Below are positions 1-8,770 of a stretch of DNA of 64,000 nucleotides, one piece after another. A model generated the notes under the pieces. The model saw only the letters and a list, made by a program, of their open reading frames with translations. It made no database searches and was not told the origin of the DNA. Every line of letters begins with the position of its first letter. Within the stretch, counting starts at the first letter, position 1. The position numbers and the translations under genes are program-made. Origin of the DNA: Pseudaeromonas sp038247115 (GTDB lineage Bacteria > Pseudomonadota > Gammaproteobacteria > Enterobacterales > Aeromonadaceae); contig JBBRVG010000003.1 in NCBI GenBank assembly GCA_038247115.1, positions 23,458 to 87,457 of the forward strand, read 5' to 3'.

Positions 1-30
1 TCCTGAATCCTGCCAACCCATATCCTCTGT

Positions 31-36
31 TATAAT
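31..36 (+). promoter_or_regulatory. candidate -10 box for hslR
   Basis: A perfect TATAAT hexamer lies 32 bp before the hslR start codon. No good TTGACA-like -35 element is visible at the usual distance, so this could be a weak sigma-70 promoter or a heat-shock promoter with an unrecognised -35. Confidence 0.35.
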
Positions 37-67
37 CGTTCGGCGTGACACAAGGTGAGACAATTCG

Positions 68-478
68 ATGACAAAAGCCGAATCAGCCAGCAATCAGGTG
101 CGTCTGGACAAGTGGTTGTGGGCTGCACGCTTCTACAAGACTCGCGCCATCGCTCGAGCCATGATTGAAGGCGGCAAGGTTCACTACAATGGTCAGCGCA
201 GCAAACCCGGAAAAGTACTTGAAGTCGGAGCCCTGATCACCCTGCGACAGAGCGACGAGGAAAAAGAGGTCGTGGTACTGCAGCTCAGCGAACAAAGACG
301 CAGCGCCCCGGAAGCCCAGCAGTTATATGCCGAAACTGACGCCAGCCGCATCAAGCGCGAACGTCAAGCCGAGGCTCGACGACTGAACAGCCTGTACGCC
401 CCGCATCCGGATCAGCGGCCGGACAAGAAACAACGACGTCAATTAGTCCGCCTCAAACAGGGCAACACAGAGTCATAA
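68..478 (+). CDS. hslR: Heat-shock ribosome-associated protein Hsp15
   Basis: A 136-residue S4-domain RNA-binding protein. The N-terminal part (RLDKWLWAARFYKTR, about residues 12-26) is the S4 signature seen in Hsp15. The C-terminal third is very basic (for example DKKQRRQLVRLKQG). In E. coli Hsp15 binds free 50S subunits carrying a nascent chain and helps recycle stalled subunits after heat shock. Length matches the family (about 133 aa). It is followed after 27 bp by hslO, as in E. coli, so the two probably form one heat-shock operon. Confidence 0.93.
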   Translation: MTKAESASNQVRLDKWLWAARFYKTRAIARAMIEGGKVHYNGQRSKPGKVLEVGALITLRQSDEEKEVVVLQLSEQRRSAPEAQQLYAETDASRIKRERQAEARRLNSLYAPHPDQRPDKKQRRQLVRLKQGNTES

Positions 479-505
479 CCGCAGCCAAGACATATATAGA
501 GAGAT

Positions 506-1393
506 ATGATGAAAAAACCGGATCAACTGTATCGCTATCTATTTGAACACTACCAGGTCCGCGGCGAACTGGTGCAACTGGATGAGACGTTTCACCAGAT
601 GGTGGCGGCCCAGACATATCCGGAGCCGGTACGCCGCTTGTTGGGCGAATTGCTGGTAGCGACCAGCTTGCTCACCGCCACCTTGAAATTTTCAGGTGCC
701 ATCACGGTGCAGTTGCAAGGAAATGGCCCGGTGCGGCTGGCAGTGATCAACGGCGACGACCAACAACAACTGCGCGGTGTGGCGCGCTGGGAAGGCGATA
801 TGCCAACGGAGCCGACCCTCAAGGCCCTGGTGGGCGATGGCCAGTTGATCATCACCATATCCCCGGAAGAGGGCGAACGCTATCAAGGGATAGTGGCACT
901 GGAAGCCGACAGTCTGGCTCGCTCGCTGGAAAGCTATTTCGCACAATCTGAACAGCTGGCCACGCGGATCTGGATCCGGACTGGCGGAACTCATGATGCA
1001 CCGCTAGCCGCGGGGATGTTGCTGCAATCCCTCCCTGCCAGTGGCGAGGAGCATGCCGACCAGTTTGACCATCTGAGCAAACTGACAGATACCATCAAGG
1101 ACGAAGAGCTGTTCACCTTGCCGGCCGAGGAGATCCTCTACCGCTTGTACCACGAAGAAGAAGTCCGCGTGTTCGATCCTCAGGACATCCGCTTCCTGTG
1201 CACCTGCTCCCGCCAGCGTTGCGAACAGGCGCTGTTGCAACTTGGTCAAAGTGAAGTGGAAGCCATGATCCAGGAACAGGGGCAAGTCGATATGCACTGT
1301 GACTACTGCGGTACTCACTATCTGTTTGATGCCATTGATGCCCAAGTGCTGTTCAATGACAACCGGGCCAGCGGTAACGATGCGGTACACTAA
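506..1393 (+). CDS. hslO: Redox-regulated chaperone Hsp33
   Basis: A 295-residue Hsp33 holdase that is activated by oxidative unfolding. The C-terminal zinc switch is intact: CxC at C232/C234 and CxxC at C265/C268, which bind zinc when reduced and form disulfides when oxidised. Two consecutive ATGs (506 and 509) are possible starts; both follow a purine-rich AGAGAGA tract. It is the second gene of the hslR-hslO unit and is followed by a strong terminator. Confidence 0.95.
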   Translation: MMKKPDQLYRYLFEHYQVRGELVQLDETFHQMVAAQTYPEPVRRLLGELLVATSLLTATLKFSGAITVQLQGNGPVRLAVINGDDQQQLRGVARWEGDMPTEPTLKALVGDGQLIITISPEEGERYQGIVALEADSLARSLESYFAQSEQLATRIWIRTGGTHDAPLAAGMLLQSLPASGEEHADQFDHLSKLTDTIKDEELFTLPAEEILYRLYHEEEVRVFDPQDIRFLCTCSRQRCEQALLQLGQSEVEAMIQEQGQVDMHCDYCGTHYLFDAIDAQVLFNDNRASGNDAVH

Positions 1394-1421
1394 CGCCTGA
1401 GTGCAGCCACCCTTTCCCCAC

Positions 1422-1444
1422 AGGAGGCCATTGGCCTCCTTTTT
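1422..1444 (+). terminator. rho-independent terminator after hslO
   Basis: An 8-bp perfect GC-rich stem (AGGAGGCC / GGCCTCCT, 3-nt loop) followed by TTTTT, 28 bp after the hslO stop. Confidence 0.9.
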
Positions 1445-1713
1445 ATGGCAGAGCCCGCACAAATTTGGTGCTGTATCGCACATTATCCATATCTTTTATG
1501 TTGTCATTATTTATCTGCCTATTTTGGCTTTTTCAGTATAAGTCACTGGAAAGAAACGATTTCAATGGTGCATCAGCAAGGCCAAATAACAACCCTGCCC
1601 GATCCTGCTCATAAGCTATCCCGGTTCTTTGACTCGGGTCGCTTTTCTCCCCGTCAGCGCTGTCTAGACTCAGATCCAGATAGACCATACCGCTACGACA
1701 CCAGGAGAAGACA
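1445..1713 (+). promoter_or_regulatory. pckA upstream region
   Basis: The 269 bp between the hslO terminator and pckA are AT-rich at the start and contain no supportable gene. A TATAAG box sits at 1537-1542, but no convincing -35 and no clear CRP site were seen by eye. A strong ribosome-binding site (CAGGAGA, about 1702-1708) precedes the pckA ATG at 1714. Confidence 0.4.
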
Positions 1714-3336
1714 ATGGCAAACCAAGCTACCCTGGCTGATGTATTAAGCCTCGAGCAATACGGCATTCATGATGTGGCCGAGATAGTACGCAATCCCTCG
1801 TATGAACAGCTGTTTATCGAAGAAACTAATCCGGCATTGACCGGCTTCGAACGCGGTGTGGTGACCTCTATGGGGGCGGTCAAAGTGGATACCGGCGTTT
1901 TCACTGGACGCTCACCCAAGGATAAGTATCTGGTGCTGGACGATACGACTCGAGACACTGTCTGGTGGAGTGATGGCGGCAAGAATGATAACAAACCGAT
2001 TAGCCCGGAAGTCTGGACCCACTTGAAGCAGTTGGTTGGCGAAGAACTCTCTGGCAAACGTCTGTTTGTGGTGGATGGCTACTGTGGAGCCAATCCAGAT
2101 ACCCGACTGAAGGTTCGGATCATCACCGAAGTGGCCTGGCAGGCGCATTTTGTCAAAAACATGTTTATCCGTCCGAGCGAGGCGGAGTTGGTCGACTTTA
2201 CGCCCGATTTCGTGGTGCTAAATGGTTCCAAATGCATCAACCCGCAATGGAAAGAACAGGGACTCAACTCCGAGAACTTTGTCGCCTTCAATCTGACGGA
2301 AAACCTGCAGGTTATCGGCGGCACCTGGTATGGCGGCGAGATGAAGAAGGGCCTGTTCTCTGTCATGAACTACCTGTTGCCGCTGCGTGGTATTGCCTCC
2401 ATGCACTGTTCAGCCAACGTGGGGAAAGAGGGTGATGTGGCGGTGTTCTTCGGACTCTCCGGCACCGGTAAAACCACGCTATCAACCGATCCAAAACGGG
2501 CACTGATCGGCGATGATGAACATGGCTGGGACGACAGCGGTGTCTTCAACTTTGAAGGCGGCTGCTATGCCAAAACCATCAAGCTGTGTAAGGAAGCCGA
2601 GCCGGATATTTATAATGCCATCCGTCGGGATGCCTTGCTGGAAAACGTCACTATCGATGAGCAAGGCGTTGTCGATTTCAATGATGGCAGCAAGACCGAA
2701 AATACCCGGGTCTCCTACCCGCTCTACCATATCGACAATATTGTCAAACCGGTATCAGCCGCCGGGCATGCCACCAAGGTCATATTCCTGACCGCCGATG
2801 CCTTCGGGGTCTTGCCTCCGGTATCCAAGCTGACCAAGGAGCAAACCAAATACCATTTCCTGTCCGGTTTCACGGCTAAATTGGCGGGTACCGAACGCGG
2901 CATCACCGAACCCCAACCAACCTTCTCCGCCTGTTTCGGCAAAGCTTTCCTGACGCTGCACCCAACCAAATATGGCGAGGAATTGGTCAAGCGTATGGAG
3001 GCAGCCGGTGCTGAGGCTTATCTGGTCAATACGGGCTGGAATGGCACCGGCAAACGGATCTCCATCAAGGATACTCGCGCCATCATCGACGGCATCCTTG
3101 ATGGCTCCATCGAGCAGGCCGAGATGAAGACCTTGCCTATTTTCAACCTGGCGATCCCGCTGGAGTTGCCCAATGTAGACGCCCACATTCTGGATCCTCG
3201 CGACACTTATGCCAGTGATGCCGAATGGCAAAGTAAAGCTCTGGATCTTGCCGGGCGTTTCATTAAAAACTTTGTCCCCTACACCGACAACGAGGAAGGC
3301 AAGCGACTGGTTGCGGCCGGACCTCAACTCCCTTGA
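1714..3336 (+). CDS. pckA: Phosphoenolpyruvate carboxykinase (ATP)
   Basis: A 540-residue ATP-dependent PEP carboxykinase that converts oxaloacetate to PEP, the first committed step of gluconeogenesis. The kinase-1a P-loop GLSGTGKTT is at residues 247-255, followed by the metal/oxaloacetate-binding stretch LIGDDEHGW (264-272) and an earlier FTGRSPKDK substrate loop (63-71). Length equals E. coli PckA. The start is fixed by a good Shine-Dalgarno sequence. It sits alone between two terminators. In E. coli envZ-ompR lies between pckA and greB; here those genes are absent. Confidence 0.97.
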   Translation: MANQATLADVLSLEQYGIHDVAEIVRNPSYEQLFIEETNPALTGFERGVVTSMGAVKVDTGVFTGRSPKDKYLVLDDTTRDTVWWSDGGKNDNKPISPEVWTHLKQLVGEELSGKRLFVVDGYCGANPDTRLKVRIITEVAWQAHFVKNMFIRPSEAELVDFTPDFVVLNGSKCINPQWKEQGLNSENFVAFNLTENLQVIGGTWYGGEMKKGLFSVMNYLLPLRGIASMHCSANVGKEGDVAVFFGLSGTGKTTLSTDPKRALIGDDEHGWDDSGVFNFEGGCYAKTIKLCKEAEPDIYNAIRRDALLENVTIDEQGVVDFNDGSKTENTRVSYPLYHIDNIVKPVSAAGHATKVIFLTADAFGVLPPVSKLTKEQTKYHFLSGFTAKLAGTERGITEPQPTFSACFGKAFLTLHPTKYGEELVKRMEAAGAEAYLVNTGWNGTGKRISIKDTRAIIDGILDGSIEQAEMKTLPIFNLAIPLELPNVDAHILDPRDTYASDAEWQSKALDLAGRFIKNFVPYTDNEEGKRLVAAGPQLP

Positions 3337-3362
3337 TCCAGCTCCAATCCGTCCCATATGAC

Positions 3363-3391
3363 AAACGGACCGCGAGGTCCGTTTGGTTTTT
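3363..3391 (+). terminator. terminator after pckA
   Basis: A 9-bp stem AAACGGACC / GGTCCGTTT with a 4-nt loop, followed by GGTTTTT. The same hairpin could receive greB transcripts from the other side, although the T-run on that strand is poor. Confidence 0.88.
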
Positions 3392-3439
3392 CATGCAAAG
3401 CCATTACCGACATGCCAGAACAAAACTGCAAAATCCCGG

Positions 3440-3925
3440 TCAGGACTCTTTGGCAGAGGGATAACGGATCAGGTTGATATACCAACTTTTTTTCCCGGTG
3501 GGGGTTTCCACCAGTGCCTCATCATCCACAGATTTCTTCAGCAAGGCTCGGGCCATAGGTGAATCAATCGAGATGTAATCCTTACGTTGGTAGATTTCAT
3601 CCGGCCCGACAATCCGCAAACGCAGGCTCTCGCCGGCATCATTTTCGATCTCGACCCAGGCGCCGAAGAAGACCTTGCCATCCTGCTGTGGGGAGTAATC
3701 GACTACCCGGATCTCTTCCAACCGCTTGCGCAAATAGCGGACCCGCCGATCGATTTCCCGCAGTAACTTCTTGTTATAGTGGTAATCGGCATTCTCGGAA
3801 CGGTCACCCAGACTCGCCGCCCAGGTCACCTTTTTGGTGACGTCGGGTCGTTTTTCACGCCACAAATGGTCAAGTTCCTGCTGTAAGGCTTCATAGCCTT
3901 CTCGGGTGATCAGATTTGTTTTCAT
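3440..3925 (-). CDS. greB: Transcript cleavage factor GreB
   Basis: A 161-residue GreA/GreB-family factor that rescues backtracked RNA polymerase by stimulating cleavage of the nascent RNA. The N-terminal coiled coil is evident (MKTNLITREGYEALQQEL, then WREKRPDVTKKV, and the DRSENADYHYNKKLLREIDRRVRYL stretch containing the acidic tip D-E). The ATG at 3925 is chosen over an upstream one at 3970 because the family begins at this MKT-L-ITREG motif. It is divergent from tex with about 240 bp between them, as in E. coli where greB and yhgF are neighbours. Confidence 0.93.
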   Translation of the reverse strand: MKTNLITREGYEALQQELDHLWREKRPDVTKKVTWAASLGDRSENADYHYNKKLLREIDRRVRYLRKRLEEIRVVDYSPQQDGKVFFGAWVEIENDAGESLRLRIVGPDEIYQRKDYISIDSPMARALLKKSVDDEALVETPTGKKSWYINLIRYPSAKES

Positions 3926-4166
3926 AAGGCAAACTTGAGGAATAGTATCCAGACTCGAAACGCGAGCCACCTTTATAGCGACTGTAGCCCTGAGTTTGAA
4001 GCACTAAGCATCCAGCTTGGCATGGGGATCCCGGAATCCGGCGCCATTTCCTGCCCTGCTGTTCGCTCCCGGCAAGCTGAGCTATGCTGTAGCCCCCGAT
4101 GACACATCAGATATCCGATATCGGGTGCTCGTCCGATCACGTCCGTTGCTACAGAAGAGAATCCAG

Positions 4167-6470
4167 ATGCTATCCATTCCTCATATTCTAGCCACCGAGC
4201 TCAATGCCCGTCCCGAGCAGGTCGAAGCCGCCATCCGCCTGCTGGATGAAGGGTCTACTGTGCCTTTCATCGCCCGTTATCGCAAAGAGATCACTGGCGG
4301 ACTCGACGACACCCAACTGCGAAATCTGGAGCAACGGCTCGGCTATCTGCGTGAACTCGAAGAGCGGCGGCAGGTCATCCTCCATTCTATCGACGAGCAG
4401 GGCAAATTGACGCCTGCGCTGCGAGCCGACATTATCGCCGCCGACACCAAGACTCGGCTGGAAGATCTCTATCTGCCCTACAAACAAAAACGGCGCACCA
4501 AAGGCCAGATCGCCATTGAAGCGGGTCTGGAGCCACTGGCCGAGTTGCTGTTTACGGATCCGACTCGTCATCCAGAACAGGAAGCGCAAGTCTATGTGAA
4601 CCCTGAGTTTCAGCTCCCCGATACCAAAGCTGCACTGGATGGCGCTCGCTATATCCTGATGGAGCGCTTTGCCGAGAACGCCACCCTGCTGGAAAAGCTG
4701 CGGAATTACCTGTGGCAGTACGGCCTGCTGCAATCCCGGCTAGTCGCGGGCAAGGCTCAGGAAGGTGCCAAGTTCAAAGACTATTTTGAACACCAGGAGC
4801 CGATTGCCAAGACCCCTTCCCACCGCACACTGGCCATGTTGCGCGGGCGCAACGAAGGGATCCTGGCCCTTGCCATCGGTGTCGAAAGCGAGTCTGCTGC
4901 CCACCCCTGTGAGGCCATGATAGCGAATCAGGTTGGTATTCAGGCCAAGGGGCGTCCGGCCGATGGCTGGCTCGCCAGCGTGGTCAGCTGGACCTGGAAG
5001 ATCAAACTCGCCACCCAGATGGAAACCGAGTTGCTGGGGCGGCTACGAGAGCTGGCCGAAGCGGAAGCGATCCGCGTCTTTGCCAGCAACCTCAAGGATC
5101 TGCTGATGGCGGCCCCCGCCGGAATGAAAGCCACCATGGGCTTGGATCCGGGGATCCGGACCGGCGTCAAAGTCGCGGTGGTCGATGCCACCGGTAAGGT
5201 GGTAGCAACCGACACCGTTTACCCGTTTGAGCCAAAACTTCAGGTTGAACGGGCTATTCAGACCATCCATGCCTTGTGTCAGAAACATAATGTCGGACTC
5301 ATCAGCATTGGCAATGGCACCGCGTCGCGAGAAACCGACAAGCTGGTAGCCCAGATGTTGAAGCAGTACCCCGAGTGTCAGGCACAAAAAGTAGTGGTCA
5401 GCGAAGCCGGTGCCTCTGTGTATTCCGCATCCGAGCTGGCGGCACTGGAATTCCCAGATCTGGATGTCTCACTGCGCGGTGCCGTCTCGATCGCCCGCCG
5501 ACTGCAGGATCCATTGGCCGAACTGGTCAAGATTGACCCCAAGAGTATTGGCGTCGGTCAATACCAACATGATGTCAGCCAGAGCCAATTAGCACGGAAT
5601 CTGGATGCCGTGGTTGAAGATTGCGTTAACGCCGTCGGAGTCGATGTCAATACCGCATCCGTGCCATTGCTGACGCGGGTTTCCGGCCTCAGCAAAAACC
5701 TGGCCCAGAATATTGTCAGCCATCGCGACGAACAGGGTGCATTCCGCAACCGTTCACAACTGCTGAAAGTCACTCGTCTTGGCCCCAAGGCGTTTGAACA
5801 GTGCGCCGGATTCCTGCGCATTCAGGGTGGAGACAATCCTCTCGATGCCTCATCGGTGCACCCGGAAGCCTATCCGGTGGTAGAGCGCATCCTGGCGCGC
5901 ACCGGTAAAGCCGTGCATGAACTGATTGGTAACAGTCCGCTCCTCAAAGAGCTCAAACCCGCCGAGTTTACCGATCCGCAATTCGGGGTGCCGACCGTCA
6001 GCGATATCATTGGTGAACTGGATAAACCTGGCCGCGATCCGCGCCCCGAGTTCAAGACGGCCACCTTCCGGGAAGGAGTGGAAACCATCCGCGACCTGCA
6101 ACCCGAGATGGTGCTGGAAGGTACCGTCACCAACGTCACCAACTTCGGTGCCTTTGTCGATATCGGCGTGCATCAGGATGGGCTAGTCCATATCTCGGCG
6201 CTGACCGACCGCTTCATCAAGGATCCCCGCGAGGTCGTCAAAGCGGGCGATATAGTGCGCGTGAAGGTGCTGGAAGTGGATGTAGAGCGCAAGCGCATTG
6301 CCCTGACGATGCGTCTGCAGGATCCGGCCCCCAAAGCGACTGCCAATCGGGAGACTCGTGCACCCGCCTCCGCCAGCCCAACTCCCCGCCGCGAGGAACG
6401 CGCCTCCCGACAGGAAACACCCAGCAATAACGCATTTGCCGATGCCTTCGCCAAAGCGAAACGCAAGTAA
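4167..6470 (+). CDS. tex: Tex-family RNA-binding transcription accessory protein
   Basis: A 767-residue Tex protein (E. coli YhgF). It has the Tex N-terminal helical domain, a YqgF-like RNase-H-fold domain beginning around TMGLDPGIRTGVKVAVVD, helix-hairpin-helix segments (ARNLDAVVEDCVNAVGVDVN region) and a C-terminal S1 RNA-binding domain (GTVTNVTNFGAFVDIG... to LTMRLQ). The basic, low-complexity tail (ANRETRAPASASPTPRREER) is typical. The ATG at 4167 follows an AGAAGAGA Shine-Dalgarno; a 50-residue longer frame upstream has no family similarity. Roles of Tex in transcription and toxin expression are known only in part. Confidence 0.93.
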   Translation: MLSIPHILATELNARPEQVEAAIRLLDEGSTVPFIARYRKEITGGLDDTQLRNLEQRLGYLRELEERRQVILHSIDEQGKLTPALRADIIAADTKTRLEDLYLPYKQKRRTKGQIAIEAGLEPLAELLFTDPTRHPEQEAQVYVNPEFQLPDTKAALDGARYILMERFAENATLLEKLRNYLWQYGLLQSRLVAGKAQEGAKFKDYFEHQEPIAKTPSHRTLAMLRGRNEGILALAIGVESESAAHPCEAMIANQVGIQAKGRPADGWLASVVSWTWKIKLATQMETELLGRLRELAEAEAIRVFASNLKDLLMAAPAGMKATMGLDPGIRTGVKVAVVDATGKVVATDTVYPFEPKLQVERAIQTIHALCQKHNVGLISIGNGTASRETDKLVAQMLKQYPECQAQKVVVSEAGASVYSASELAALEFPDLDVSLRGAVSIARRLQDPLAELVKIDPKSIGVGQYQHDVSQSQLARNLDAVVEDCVNAVGVDVNTASVPLLTRVSGLSKNLAQNIVSHRDEQGAFRNRSQLLKVTRLGPKAFEQCAGFLRIQGGDNPLDASSVHPEAYPVVERILARTGKAVHELIGNSPLLKELKPAEFTDPQFGVPTVSDIIGELDKPGRDPRPEFKTATFREGVETIRDLQPEMVLEGTVTNVTNFGAFVDIGVHQDGLVHISALTDRFIKDPREVVKAGDIVRVKVLEVDVERKRIALTMRLQDPAPKATANRETRAPASASPTPRREERASRQETPSNNAFADAFAKAKRK

Positions 6471-6479
6471 GCAGGAAGA

Positions 6480-6507
6480 CGAACGGGGAGCCAAGGCTCC
6501 CCGTTCG
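6480..6507 (+). terminator. stem-loop after tex
   Basis: A 13-bp perfect stem (CGAACGGGGAGCC and its complement) with a 2-nt loop, 9 bp after tex. The following run is only CATTTG, so termination may be weak or rho-assisted. It also lies downstream of the convergent gene at 6571. Confidence 0.7.
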
Positions 6508-6570
6508 CATTTGAAAATGTTCGTCAAAGGTTTTCAGGGGTTGCCGGAAATCGCCGGAAGAGCCAGTCAA

Positions 6571-7443
6571 TCAGGCATAGCGGCTGAGTTGGGATTCAGG
6601 CTCTGGTTGCCACGCCAATTCATAGCGGCGAGAGATAACCTGCCCTCTTTGGGTCATCAAATCGGTCAGGGACTCCTGAACATAACTCCGGCTACGACTC
6701 ACCACTGGCGACGATTCCACATTTGTCGATGCGGTACTGTCGCCATCTTGAGTCTTAGGGGCACTAGCGCTCGCACCTTGACTTTGCAGTTCTGCGCGCG
6801 CTGCCATGGCCATCTGCGCGGCCTTGGCCGCGACCGCATGATCCTGCCCGGAAGGGTCGACAGGGGCCAGAGCAGCAGCTTGAACCTGCTGCATCTTGCG
6901 AATCGTTGCTGCCGGATTTGCTTCTGCAGAGATATCGATCTGCACCTCGCCACCGGTAGCATAACGGCCACCATCGGGACCCGACTGCATGGTAAAGCTG
7001 GGAGCCGAGGCATACTGCCCGCCGACCGCCTGGTGGGCCTGCTCATGAGCCCGGACTTCGCGATCACGTTGTTTCAGCGAATCAACAATCAACTGTTCCG
7101 CTTGCTGTTGACGTTTGGTTTGCTCATCCCCGGAACTGGAGCGTCCACCGGATTGATCTCTCCCCTGACCCTGCTGCCGGCCCTGTTGTTCATCATTGAC
7201 CGCCGCAACATATTGCTGTGAGGTCGAGGCTCGGCTAGCAGTCTCCGATTGATAAGCGACGGGACGGCTCTCGTTATTCCGCGCTCTGTCTTTTTCACTG
7301 CCGACTTGAGATTCTTTCGCATAGGCATCCCCACGCTGAGCTGCGGGGATCAGCTCGCGTTGCTGGCTGTCACGGCGCGCTGCTTCAACAGCCGGTTGCA
7401 ATGCCAGAGGCACAAGATTGGGATAGCTGGGTGCTATATTCAT
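6571..7443 (-). CDS. SprA-related (CJM1_0395-type) putative metalloprotease
   Basis: A 290-residue protein of the SprA-related family that is annotated in many proteobacteria as a putative metalloprotease. The diagnostic part is around RAHEQAHQAVGGQYASAPSF, where HEQAH is an HExxH zinc-binding motif, followed by the conserved YATGGEVQIDISAEANPAATIRKMQ segment (shown here only by its key residues G-G-E-V, D-S, E-P, T-K-M). The N-terminal half is Gln/Arg/Ser-rich and probably disordered (QQGRQQGQGRDQSGGRSSSG). No signal peptide or membrane segment is seen. It is followed in the same direction, further upstream, by the small flagellar-rod-like gene at 7511. The enzymatic activity is inferred, not established. 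Confidence 0.75.
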   Translation of the reverse strand: MNIAPSYPNLVPLALQPAVEAARRDSQQRELIPAAQRGDAYAKESQVGSEKDRARNNESRPVAYQSETASRASTSQQYVAAVNDEQQGRQQGQGRDQSGGRSSSGDEQTKRQQQAEQLIVDSLKQRDREVRAHEQAHQAVGGQYASAPSFTMQSGPDGGRYATGGEVQIDISAEANPAATIRKMQQVQAAALAPVDPSGQDHAVAAKAAQMAMAARAELQSQGASASAPKTQDGDSTASTNVESSPVVSRSRSYVQESLTDLMTQRGQVISRRYELAWQPEPESQLSRYA

Positions 7444-7510
7444 CTCACACTCGATTCATCTCAAAGTCGATTCTAGATCCCTGCGGGTTCGTGTCCCGAT
7501 TTCCGTACCA

Positions 7511-7741
7511 TCACACCCGAACGTCGAGCAGGGTGCCCATCATTTCATCGGCAGCCTTGACCACCTTGACGGATGCCTGACCACCCTGTTCGGCAACCAT
7601 CAAATTCACCAGTTCGGTGGTCGGGTTGACGGTTTCGGGTTTCGTTGCCAGCTGTGCCAGCTTGGAACTACTTTCATCCACCTGCTGAGTCGCCCGCTGC
7701 AGCCCGGTATAGCCTGCATTGAGTGCACTGTTGATTTGCAT
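7511..7741 (-). CDS. Miniature flagellar rod/hook-like protein
   Basis: A 76-residue protein with no long central domain. The N-terminal part (MQINSALNAGYTGLQRATQQVD) resembles the Flg_bb_rod helix of rod, hook and HAP proteins, and the C-terminal part (TELVNLMVAEQGGQASVKVV then ADEMMGTLLDVRV) resembles the C-terminal helix of FlgE/FlgG/FlgC. In those proteins the two ends pair as the D0 coiled coil around a large middle part that is missing here. The ATG at 7741 is chosen because a GGAGGC Shine-Dalgarno stands 5 bp upstream; a start at 7762 would lack one. No flagellar genes are nearby. The function is unknown; it may be a flagellum-related accessory or a domesticated remnant under selection. 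Confidence 0.75.
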   Translation of the reverse strand: MQINSALNAGYTGLQRATQQVDESSSKLAQLATKPETVNPTTELVNLMVAEQGGQASVKVVKAADEMMGTLLDVRV

Positions 7742-7769
7742 GTCCGCCTCCAGATACCACAACCACTGT

Positions 7770-8582
7770 CTAATTATTGGTCAAAACGGCGACGGAAGAA
7801 AGCTCATTCCTCGGTTGTGCAGTAATGAATTCGCTGACCACAGCCACGAACTCATTACTTTCGGTAATAAAGGGGGCATGAGCAGAGGCCTGAAAGAGAT
7901 GGTACTGTCCGGCAGGAGTCGACTGCGGCCAAACCGTCTGCACGGCGGCCGGAACCAGAGCATCGAGCCGCCCCAATAGATGCAGGGCAGGTCGCGACAT
8001 CATAGAGAGCTCAGCCCGGAGATCCAGCTCTTGCAACAGGCTCAAGCCCATGCGCAACGCCTGGGGATGAGGCGTAGGGCGAGATTGCAACCGCTCGCGT
8101 AAAGTTCGAACATCATCGCGAGCCGAAGAACTGCCCAGCGCCTGAATCGCCAGAAAGCGTTCAATGGTTTTTTGTGTATCGGCTTGCAACTGAGCCGAGA
8201 AGCTGGTCAGCACCTCTGGCTTTACGCCCGGCCACTCCGGTTCTGCGACAAAACGGGGCGAACTGGCAACCGTGATCAGACTCTGCACCCGTTCCGGATA
8301 CAAAGATGCTAACCGGATTGCCAACATGCCTCCCAAGGACCAACCCAGTAGATGGCATCGCTCAGGTAGCGCTTTCACTAACAAATCCAGCCAGCCTGCT
8401 AGATGCGGATCCTGGATACCCAGATCAACGCTATAACCAAAGCCCGGCAAGTCGATGATATGCAGTCTAAATTGCTTCGAAAGCTCTGTTTTGATGCCAT
8501 CGAATACCGCACCATTCATGCCCCAGCCATGTAAGAGCACCAAATCGGGCCCGGTTCCCAATCGTTCGACATAAAGCGTCAT
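7770..8582 (-). CDS. bioH: Pimeloyl-ACP methyl ester carboxylesterase BioH
   Basis: A 270-residue alpha/beta hydrolase that removes the methyl group from pimeloyl-ACP methyl ester in biotin synthesis. The catalytic triad falls at exactly the E. coli positions: S82 in the nucleophile elbow GWSLGG, D207 in GRLDALVP and H235 in ASAHAPF. The oxyanion hole motif LLHGWGMNG is at residues 16-24. In E. coli bioH is divergent from comF (gntX)-nfuA; here the same neighbours occur, but amtB has been placed between them. Confidence 0.93.
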   Translation of the reverse strand: MTLYVERLGTGPDLVLLHGWGMNGAVFDGIKTELSKQFRLHIIDLPGFGYSVDLGIQDPHLAGWLDLLVKALPERCHLLGWSLGGMLAIRLASLYPERVQSLITVASSPRFVAEPEWPGVKPEVLTSFSAQLQADTQKTIERFLAIQALGSSSARDDVRTLRERLQSRPTPHPQALRMGLSLLQELDLRAELSMMSRPALHLLGRLDALVPAAVQTVWPQSTPAGQYHLFQASAHAPFITESNEFVAVVSEFITAQPRNELSSVAVLTNN

Positions 8583-8638
8583 TTCTTTTTTCTCTTTCCT
8601 GAACTGTAGACAAGCAATGAGTTTTTACATTTTGGCAA

Positions 8639-8655
8639 CGCACCAGTGTGATGCA
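8639..8655. promoter_or_regulatory. candidate NtrC (GlnG) site 1
   Basis: Read on the minus strand, the 17 bp TGCATCACACTGGTGCG fit the NtrC consensus TGCACYNNNNTGGTGCA with one mismatch in each arm. The site is about 145 bp upstream of the expected start of transcription from the sigma-54 promoter, a usual enhancer distance. Confidence 0.6.
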
Positions 8656-8668
8656 CCAAAACCAAGCA
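8652..8668. promoter_or_regulatory. candidate NtrC (GlnG) site 2
   Basis: TGCACCAAAACCAAGCA has a perfect left arm and a degenerate right arm of the NtrC consensus. It overlaps site 1 by four bases. It is weaker than site 1 and could be fortuitous. Confidence 0.35.
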
Positions 8669-8770
8669 ACACTGTGTAATAATGCATCACGGCGGAGCGG
8701 GGCTAACATGAATAGTGACAAAAAATCAGTTATCCGAGCTATTTACAGCACCATTTCGCGGTTTTTCAGG

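Noticed and set aside
1445..1713. Small gene or riboswitch before pckA
   Set aside because: Open frame at 1445-1747 overlaps the pckA start in another frame and has no family similarity; no conserved riboswitch structure was recognisable.
8467..8721. 84-codon minus-strand open frame overlapping the bioH start
   Set aside because: Out of frame with bioH and crossing the NtrC-site region; no ribosome-binding site or family similarity.
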